A stretch of DNA of 11,488 bases from Deltaproteobacteria bacterium (GTDB lineage: Bacteria > Desulfobacterota > DSM-4660 > Desulfatiglandales > HGW-15): contig JAFGDF010000353.1 of the NCBI GenBank assembly GCA_016932235.1, positions 1-11,488 on the forward strand. Direction: 5' to 3'. Both the position numbers and the translations under genes were made by a program. Each line of letters begins with the position of its first letter. Position 1 is the stretch's first letter. The notes beneath the pieces were generated by a model. That model had not been told where the DNA came from and did not search any database. It was given only the letters and a program-made list of their open reading frames with translations. Shown one piece after another: positions 6,404 through 11,488 of the stretch.

Positions 6404-6457
6404 TAAAATTAAAAAATTAAACCCCTCAATCCCTGTTTTTAGGAGGGAATTGAGGGG
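6404..6457 (-). terminator. Intrinsic terminator after the binding-protein gene
   Basis: Arms CCCCTCAATCCC (6422-6433) and GGGAATTGAGGGG (6445-6457) pair with one bulged base around an 11-nt loop. On the minus strand the stem is followed by a T-rich run (6421 down to about 6404, TTTAATTTTTTAATTTT). It lies 51 nt past the stop of the binding-protein gene and separates the transporter from the SAF/dehydratase genes. Confidence 0.88.
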
Positions 6458-6507
6458 AAAGTCAAGCCGGTTAATAAACATTTCTATCCTGGGTTATCAC
6501 CCAGGCA

Positions 6508-7713
6508 TTATTTCGGCATCTTGATTGTCCATGTATCCGGTTTGGGAGGATAGAGAGGCATCCGCACTCCGTCCCACCACTGCAGGGCAATCAGGGGCTT
6601 GAATGCAAGGCCCTTTTCGTTATATTTTACATCGCCCATCATGGTCCCCTTGAACTCCCCGCCGAAGACCGCGTCCCTGACCTTTTCAGATTCGAAAGAT
6701 CCGGCCTTTTCAATGGCCATGGCCAGGATCTGGGGATTGGCATAGGAAAGCCCAACACTCACAGAATCCAATCCGTTATGATCTTTCATGAAGCGCTCTT
6801 GAAGCTCCTTTGATCCCGGGTACCCGAAGGCGTCGCTCCAGAAACCGTCATGGATAATGTAATTGGCATCCTTGCCCATGGCTCTTTCGAATTCCCGGGG
6901 CCAGAACCCTTTGTATCCATGAATATACGGAACCACCAGATCCTGCTCCTTCATCTGGCGCAGGAGTGTTATACCGTCTGTCGGAGAACACAGTATCAAC
7001 AGGGCATCCACTTTAGCCCCTTTATATTTTAGAATATGCGATGAGAAATCCTTGGAACCCGGTGCGTATGGTTCATCCACTGCAAATTTGTACCCGTATT
7101 CCTCTGCCCAGTGTTTGAATCCCATTCCAAATCCCTGTCCATCCTGATTATCCTCCATTAATAGCGCCGGCCTTTTGGGTCTCTGATCCGGCGGGAGGTC
7201 CGCCCAGACCAGAAACGGGATCTTGGCCGCAGAACCTGTATCCGTGAACATGTCCGAAACCCATTTGAAATTCTCCGCCTCGATGAAATCAAGCCAGCTC
7301 GTCACGATTGCGTAGTAAACCTTATACTTTTCGCATACGGTGGCCGCAGCAATGTTTATCGGGGTAATATTGCTTGACAGCGCAAGGTCTATTTTATCTA
7401 CCTTGATCAGTCTTTCCATGGCAGCGGCTCCCTGGTCCGCGGTGCTCTTATCATCCGCGAAGATAAGCTTCATGGGCAGCTTCTTGCCTAAATCCTTGAC
7501 AAACACGCCTCCTTTTGCGTTTATGTCTGCGACAGCCGTTTCATAAGCCCACTTGCACTCAGCGGCAGTCATTGCGTTCATGCCTGTTAAGGAATTTACC
7601 GCGCCCACGCGTATCTCCGTCCTTTCCTCCGCCGTCACACCACTGAAAGGCACGGCAAGCAGCGCGACAAGAAAAAACAATAACACCCATCTGAACCATT
7701 TATTCCCTTCCAT
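6508..7713 (-). CDS. Periplasmic substrate-binding protein, LivK/Peripla_BP_6-like
   Basis: This 401-residue protein has a Sec signal peptide: basic start (K5, R9), hydrophobic core WVLLFFLVALLAVPF, and a probable signal peptidase I site after VTA (A28). No lipobox cysteine is present. The mature part begins TEIRVGAVNSLTGMNAMTAAECKW, the first strand and ligand-binding loop of the branched-chain amino-acid/amide-binding fold, and continues with AVADINAKGGV, the usual second-helix motif. It would capture the substrate in the periplasm and deliver it to the LivHM permease. Ligands in this family include branched-chain amino acids, amides, ureas and aliphatic or aromatic carboxylates; the sequence alone does not say which. 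AAGGAGGGG lies directly before the ATG. It follows livM after 149 nt, a gap containing palindromes that may allow separate expression, and is closed by an intrinsic terminator. Confidence 0.9.
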   Translation of the reverse strand: MEGNKWFRWVLLFFLVALLAVPFSGVTAEERTEIRVGAVNSLTGMNAMTAAECKWAYETAVADINAKGGVFVKDLGKKLPMKLIFADDKSTADQGAAAMERLIKVDKIDLALSSNITPINIAAATVCEKYKVYYAIVTSWLDFIEAENFKWVSDMFTDTGSAAKIPFLVWADLPPDQRPKRPALLMEDNQDGQGFGMGFKHWAEEYGYKFAVDEPYAPGSKDFSSHILKYKGAKVDALLILCSPTDGITLLRQMKEQDLVVPYIHGYKGFWPREFERAMGKDANYIIHDGFWSDAFGYPGSKELQERFMKDHNGLDSVSVGLSYANPQILAMAIEKAGSFESEKVRDAVFGGEFKGTMMGDVKYNEKGLAFKPLIALQWWDGVRMPLYPPKPDTWTIKMPK

Positions 7714-7742
7714 TTTCCCCTCCTTATATTAAAACAGGTTTA

Positions 7743-7754
7743 TGTTTTAAAACA
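7743..7754. promoter_or_regulatory. Short palindrome and direct repeat upstream of the binding-protein gene
   Basis: TGTTTTAAAACA is a perfect 12-bp palindrome. Its right half is part of a direct repeat TTAAAACAG found at 7729-7737 and 7747-7755 (18-bp period). It lies about 30-40 bp upstream of the start codon. It could be an operator or simply AT-rich leader sequence. Confidence 0.3.
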
Positions 7755-7781
7755 GCCGTTGTTCTTTCCTCGGCCGCTGGG

Positions 7782-7795
7782 TAACCGATCGGTTA
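7782..7795. promoter_or_regulatory. Perfect 14-bp palindrome, candidate operator
   Basis: TAACCGATCGGTTA reads identically on both strands, 69 bp before the binding-protein start and 66 bp past the livM stop. GC-centred palindromes of this shape are common TetR-type operators, but no TetR gene is in the window. It could also form a short hairpin in the livM-to-binding-protein transcript; no T-run follows, so it is not a terminator. Confidence 0.4.
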
Positions 7796-7862
7796 AAGAT
7801 TAGTATCAGACAGGGCAATATACTTATAATTCATGTTATGTGTATTTACCGTAAAGACCAGC

Positions 7863-8816
7863 TCACTTTCTGCGGGGGGAGGAGATAACGTCCTTCAGGC
7901 CGATAAGTCCCCCCGGCATGAACCTCATGACAATGATAATTAAAAAACCCCCCATAATGGGATTTATCTCGGCGAAATAGATATCCGCTATAGTAAAAAC
8001 GGCTGTCATGAAAAAGGCGCCTATCACAGGGCCTATTATCGTGCCGTTTCCTCCTATGACGCACATAAGGATAGGATAGAGCGTCCAGGTAAGCTTTAAG
8101 ACCGAATCGGGGTTGATATGAAACAGGTAGTAGGTATAGAGGCTGCCGCAGATGCCGGCAAGAAATGCCCCGACCGAGAATGCGAAAACCTTGTATTTCA
8201 GGGTATTTATCCCGTGGGACGCAGCGGATACCTCATCTTCACGAATAGCCCTCAATGCGAGACCGATCCTGGATCTGATCAGCAAATAGACCACGGCAGT
8301 TGAAAAAACAGCTAAAAAGAGGCCGGTCCAGTAATAAGGTTTCATGGATTCAAACACAGTTGAAGGAAGATGAAGCCCGTCCGAAGCTCCTGTGAAAGAG
8401 CCGCCCTTTACAAAGAATACCTTGATGATTTCCCCTATCCCCAGCGTCCCAAGTGCAAAATAGTCTCCCCGTAGCCGGAGGAGCAGGGGAATTCCTATAA
8501 TGATCGCAAGAATTACCGGAACAAGACCACTCAGGGTCATGGTTACCGGATCAAAATAGTATCCAGTTTTCGTGATGTCACGTATCCATATTATGCCTGT
8601 TGTATATGCCCCGAGCCCAAAGAAGGCATGCTGCCCCATACTTAGCTGCCCGGCATACCCGGCGACAAAGTTCCACCCCTGAGAGATGATGATATGACAG
8701 AATGTGAGGAAGAGGAAAAAGCCAAAATAGGATTTATCAACATCCAGGAAAAAAGGCAGTAAAGCCAGGGCTATAACAATCAGGGCGGTTATGTATAACG
8801 GATATTTATCTTTCAT
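7863..8816 (-). CDS. livM: Branched-chain amino-acid-type ABC permease LivM
   Basis: This 317-residue inner-membrane protein has about eight to ten hydrophobic helices. The family signature NFVAGYAGQLSMGQHAFFG is at 49-67, followed by GLGAYTTGI. The cytoplasmic coupling segment that contacts the ATPases is at 185-204 (GLALRAIREDEVSAASHGIN). The C-terminus MRFMPGGLIGLKDV is typical. It pairs with LivH to form the translocation path. The start lies 8 nt after the livH stop, with an AGGATAAG stretch overlapping that stop as a ribosome binding site. It is the last permease gene of the livG-F-H-M run; the binding-protein gene follows after 149 nt. Confidence 0.93.
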   Translation of the reverse strand: MKDKYPLYITALIVIALALLPFFLDVDKSYFGFFLFLTFCHIIISQGWNFVAGYAGQLSMGQHAFFGLGAYTTGIIWIRDITKTGYYFDPVTMTLSGLVPVILAIIIGIPLLLRLRGDYFALGTLGIGEIIKVFFVKGGSFTGASDGLHLPSTVFESMKPYYWTGLFLAVFSTAVVYLLIRSRIGLALRAIREDEVSAASHGINTLKYKVFAFSVGAFLAGICGSLYTYYLFHINPDSVLKLTWTLYPILMCVIGGNGTIIGPVIGAFFMTAVFTIADIYFAEINPIMGGFLIIIVMRFMPGGLIGLKDVISSPRRK

Positions 8817-8824
8817 TTCTTATC

Positions 8825-9718
8825 CTACGCCTTTTTTACGGACCTGACAAAGAGGCCCTCGGGCTTAAACATTAAGACGATCAGAAACGCCGCATACGCT
8901 ATTGCGTCCGACCACCCGCCGGTGAAAAAGAAGGATGCCAGACTTTCCAGGAGACCTAAAAGAATCCCGCCGAAAAGCGCGCCGAACACGCTGCCTATTC
9001 CGCCAATAGCCAGGGAGATCATGGCCTTGAGGGCGAATATAAAACCATAATAGGGATCAAAAGGGTATATCGTCGCCAGCCCTACTCCGGCTACGCCTGC
9101 CAGTCCGATTCCAATTGCAAAGGCCACAGCGTTTACGCGATGGGGACTTATTCCCATCAGTGTAGCCGATATGATATCCTCCGAAGCAGCCCTTACAGCC
9201 ATTCCTATCAACGTCTTCTTTAGAAAAAGAAGAACACCCGTGGTTGAAATGACGGCTATTGACAGGCCCATGAGCCTGGTAAAAGAGATGTTGATTCCCA
9301 TAGGCTTGAATGACAAAAGGGTGTATGATGTAGTGATGGACCTGGGATTGGCCGTCCATAATACCATTATAAGATTTTCCACAAGAAACATGAGACCGAC
9401 GGCAATCAGAAGGGAGATATTTTTATCTTCCAGGCCCGCGGCTTCACGAAAAAGGGCATGATATAAGCCCATGCCGATGACCAGCGATAACGGAACGATG
9501 AGGATAAGAGAGAGATAAGGATCAATACCCATTAATGTGAATATCCAGTAACACACATAGGCCATAAATATAATCATAGTGCCCTGTGCAAGGAAAATAA
9601 TCCTCATTGTCCCGAAGATCAGGCTGAGACCTATGGCCGCTATTCCATACATGGTACCGAAAAGAATACCATTAACGAAAAGCTGAACAATAAGTCCAAA
9701 AGTGATGTATTCCCACAT
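8825..9718 (-). CDS. livH: Branched-chain amino-acid-type ABC permease LivH
   Basis: This 297-residue integral membrane protein has about eight hydrophobic segments. The N-terminal part NGILFGTMYGIAAIGLSLIFGTMRIIFLAQG (16-46) is characteristic of LivH. The coupling segment is IGMAVRAASEDIISATLMGI (171-190), followed by AVAFAIGIGLAGVAGVG. The C-terminal LMFKPEGLF is also typical. The ATG overlaps the livF stop by one base (TGATG), indicating translational coupling. It forms the heterodimeric channel with LivM. No residue that would define the substrate is recognised. Confidence 0.93.
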   Translation of the reverse strand: MWEYITFGLIVQLFVNGILFGTMYGIAAIGLSLIFGTMRIIFLAQGTMIIFMAYVCYWIFTLMGIDPYLSLILIVPLSLVIGMGLYHALFREAAGLEDKNISLLIAVGLMFLVENLIMVLWTANPRSITTSYTLLSFKPMGINISFTRLMGLSIAVISTTGVLLFLKKTLIGMAVRAASEDIISATLMGISPHRVNAVAFAIGIGLAGVAGVGLATIYPFDPYYGFIFALKAMISLAIGGIGSVFGALFGGILLGLLESLASFFFTGGWSDAIAYAAFLIVLMFKPEGLFVRSVKKA

Positions 9719-10449
9719 CAGTGTTTTCTCCAGCGTTCTCCTATATAGGCCTTCTGTACTTCAGGATCCGCTAAAAGGTCTTCCCCCCTGCCGCTCATGG
9801 CAATCTTCCCCGTCTTCATAACATATGCCTGATGTGAAATCCTGAGCGCCTGATGTATGTTCTGTTCTACTAGAAGTATCGTAACTTTCTGATTATTCAG
9901 GGTCCGGATAAGCTCGAACATGGTCCTAACAAATATGGGACTCAGACCCAGCGACGGTTCATCAAGCATAAGAAGAGTCGGTTGTGACATCAGAGCCCTT
10001 CCAATGGCAAGCATCTGCTGCTCCCCCCCACTCAATGAGCCGGCTTTCTGATCCCTTCGAGCCTTCAGTACGGGAAAAAGATCGTAGGCACGCTCCAGGG
10101 ATTCATTAAAAATAGGACGGGACCTGGGCAGATAGGCACCAAGCTTCAGATTCTCAAATACCGTGAGGGTAGAAAAAAGACGCCGACCTTCCGGAACATG
10201 GGAGATCCCCATGTTAACCACCTCCTGCGTCTTCATCCTGCTCACAGAGCTGCCGGAAAATAAAATCTCCCCCTTCCTCGCCCGGATAATACCCGAAATC
10301 GTCTTCAGGAGAGTCGTCTTCCCAGCCCCGTTTGATCCCACAAGAGCGACAATCGTCCCCTCATCAACCTTGATCGATACATCCCAAATGGCCTGGACGT
10401 CTCCGTAAAGAACATCCACCCCCTTTACTTCAAGCAGGTGCTTCTCCAA
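9718..10449 (-). CDS. livF: ABC transporter ATPase LivF
   Basis: This 243-residue cytoplasmic ATPase has Walker A GSNGAGKT (38-45), signature LSGGEQQ (139-145), Walker B ending LLMLDEP (D163, E164) and the family-typical VEQN in place of the switch histidine (194-197). HVPEGRRLFSTLTVFENL (84-101) is a hallmark of LivF. All catalytic elements are present. Its start lies within the end of livG (20-nt overlap) and its stop overlaps the livH start, so livG-F-H form a tightly coupled unit. It powers import together with LivG. Confidence 0.94.
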   Translation of the reverse strand: MEKHLLEVKGVDVLYGDVQAIWDVSIKVDEGTIVALVGSNGAGKTTLLKTISGIIRARKGEILFSGSSVSRMKTQEVVNMGISHVPEGRRLFSTLTVFENLKLGAYLPRSRPIFNESLERAYDLFPVLKARRDQKAGSLSGGEQQMLAIGRALMSQPTLLMLDEPSLGLSPIFVRTMFELIRTLNNQKVTILLVEQNIHQALRISHQAYVMKTGKIAMSGRGEDLLADPEVQKAYIGERWRKH

Positions 10450-11167
10450 GATACGCCTCTATCACTTTAGGGTTATTAGCTATGTCTTCGGGTTTGCCAT
10501 CAGCAATCTTGATACCGTAATCCAGTACAATTACACGATCACAGAAATCAAGCACTGCGTCCACTTTATGCTCAATCCATAAGATAGAGGTACCTCTTTC
10601 GTCCTTAGCTTTCCGGACCACCTGGAGAAGTTTCTGGATCTCAAACGGCGTCAGTCCCGCCATTGGCTCGTCCAGAAGGGTAATAACAGGCATGGAAGCC
10701 AGGGCCATAGCTACTTCGAGCAGACGCCTGTCAGAAAGAGTTATATTCGCAACCAGGGTATCCTTCTTATCGGAAAGACCAACAAGCTCCAGGACTTCAA
10801 CAGCCCTCTTCCGGGCTCCCCGCCCGCCATGCTTGCGACCGTAAACAGAACCCACCATTACATTCTCCAGAACAGTCATCTTCAGAAATGCCTTAACAAG
10901 CTGGTAGGTCCTCGCGATACCTAGGTGGCATACTTTATGAGGAGCAAGACCGGTGATATTCCTTCCTTTGAGAAAGACCTCACCTCTTTCAGGTGTGTAT
11001 ATTGATGTGATAACGTTGAATAAAGTGGATTTGCCTGCCCCGTTAGGGCCAATAAGACCTACTATCTCATCCTGCATGATATACAGGTCAATATCGTTCA
11101 ATACCTGCAACCCACCAAAATTCTTGTAGATCCCCTCTAAACTCAGAACAGCCTTTCCTCTATCCAT
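10430..11167 (-). CDS. livG: ABC transporter ATPase LivG
   Basis: This 245-residue ATPase has Walker A GPNGAGKST (40-48), the Q-loop in GIARTYQLVK (Q89), Walker B VITLLDEP (D166, E167) and switch histidine H200 in LWIEHKVDAV. FGGLQVLNDIDLYI and VTSIYTPERGEVFLKG-like segments are typical of LivG. The signature is NITLSDRRLLEVAMAL (141-156), without canonical LSGGQ; this departure is common in LivG proteins, which often carry a TL-DRR-LE pattern, so it is not decay. It is the first gene of the transporter run. A weak ribosome binding site (GAGG close to the ATG) precedes it, with its promoter presumably in the divergent region to the right. Confidence 0.93.
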   Translation of the reverse strand: MDRGKAVLSLEGIYKNFGGLQVLNDIDLYIMQDEIVGLIGPNGAGKSTLFNVITSIYTPERGEVFLKGRNITGLAPHKVCHLGIARTYQLVKAFLKMTVLENVMVGSVYGRKHGGRGARKRAVEVLELVGLSDKKDTLVANITLSDRRLLEVAMALASMPVITLLDEPMAGLTPFEIQKLLQVVRKAKDERGTSILWIEHKVDAVLDFCDRVIVLDYGIKIADGKPEDIANNPKVIEAYLGEAPA

Positions 11168-11412
11168 CGCCTCGCTCTTTTATTGGTTAACGAAAAGCTA
11201 TCCGGGTGCCTTTTCAGGTACCAAGGCCGTTTGATGCATAAGATTGCGCAGCCTCTCCACTCATCACTTTGTTATCGTTGTCACTGTTTTATCATATTAT
11301 TAATTTGATAATTATGCAAAGAATATTATTTATTTTATTTATATTATAATAGATATTATTGATATTTACATCATTCTATGAATTTGTTATCTTTTTTTCG
11401 AGGTTATTAATA
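11168..11412. promoter_or_regulatory. Divergent AT-rich intergenic region between livG and a ferredoxin-domain gene
   Basis: This 245-bp stretch separates the leftward livG from the rightward gene starting at 11413 and should hold promoters for both. The part from about 11285 to 11400 is extremely AT-rich. An inverted repeat TTATCA (11289-11294) / TGATAA (11306-11311) with an 11-bp spacer may be an operator. No clear -35/-10 pair could be assigned, and no RNA gene is seen. Confidence 0.45.
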
Positions 11413-11488
11413 ATGGGAGACGTTAAGGTAATAATAGACGGTAAAGAGGTAGCCGGTGATGAAGGGATGACGATACTTGAAGCGGCGG
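11413..11488 (+). CDS. N-terminus of a [2Fe-2S] ferredoxin-domain protein (NuoG, hydrogenase or formate dehydrogenase type), truncated by window edge
   Basis: Only 25 codons are visible: M-G-D-V-K-V-I-I-D-G-K-E-V-A-G-D-E-G-M-T-I-L-E-A-A. The pattern V-x-I-D-G-K-E-V...G-x-T-I-L-E-A-A is the first beta-hairpin and helix start of the Fer2 domain that opens NuoG, [FeFe]-hydrogenase HydA, and formate dehydrogenase or heterodisulfide-linked electron-transfer subunits; the cluster cysteines would follow outside the window. GAGGT lies 8 nt before the ATG. It is the only gene on the plus strand and is divergent from the transporter. Which enzyme it belongs to cannot be told. Confidence 0.8.
   Translation, partial: MGDVKVIIDGKEVAGDEGMTILEAA

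Noticed and set aside
10430..11167. Missing LSGGQ signature in LivG taken as a sign of a broken ATPase
   Set aside because: LivG proteins commonly have a divergent signature of this kind; Walker A, Walker B, Q-loop and switch His are intact.

Overview
The window looks like chromosomal DNA of an anaerobic bacterium, most plausibly a deltaproteobacterium (Desulfobacterota). This is inferred from gene content: a LivKHMGF-type ABC transporter beside a LarA-family protein, an IlvD/Edd-family dehydratase, a UxaA-type SAF protein and a NuoG/hydrogenase-type ferredoxin domain, with moderate GC and AT-rich intergenic regions. No rRNA or marker gene is present, so the taxonomy is tentative. Apart from one gene start at the right edge, every gene lies on the minus strand.

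Layout, left to right. (1) 1-1901: a defence-like unit, transcribed right to left. It holds a 303-aa protein of unknown family, a PIN-domain nuclease overlapping it by 4 nt, and 36 nt further on a beta-class DNA methyltransferase cut by the window edge. (2) 2143-6333: a metabolic cluster. It holds a MerR-like regulator with a perfect 10-bp inverted repeat just upstream, a LarA-family (nickel-pincer) racemase or epimerase with its cofactor and catalytic residues intact, an IlvD/Edd dehydratase, and a small SAF protein equivalent to the small subunit of altronate/galactarate dehydratases or sulfolactate sulfo-lyase. Where the large UxaA subunit is expected there is only a 36-codon fragment that looks like a piece of it. 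Two oppositely oriented arrays of degenerate 7-bp units fill the gap between the dehydratase and the LarA-like gene. (3) 6404-11167: a complete branched-chain-amino-acid-type (HAAT) ABC importer in the order livG, livF, livH, livM, then the periplasmic binding protein, closed by a good intrinsic terminator. (4) 11168-11488: an AT-rich divergent intergenic region and the first 25 codons of a plus-strand [2Fe-2S] ferredoxin-domain protein.

How the genes may work together (inference): the importer brings in a small carboxylate or amino acid. The LarA-like enzyme would change the stereochemistry of a 2-hydroxy acid and the IlvD/Edd enzyme would dehydrate a 2,3-dihydroxy acid to a 2-keto acid, with the MerR-like protein as a local regulator. 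The SAF protein and the large-subunit fragment suggest that an earlier UxaA-type dehydratase or lyase was lost, and IlvD/Edd may have taken its place. The substrate cannot be read from sequence. The terminator between the binding protein and the SAF gene means the transporter and enzymes are probably separate transcripts.
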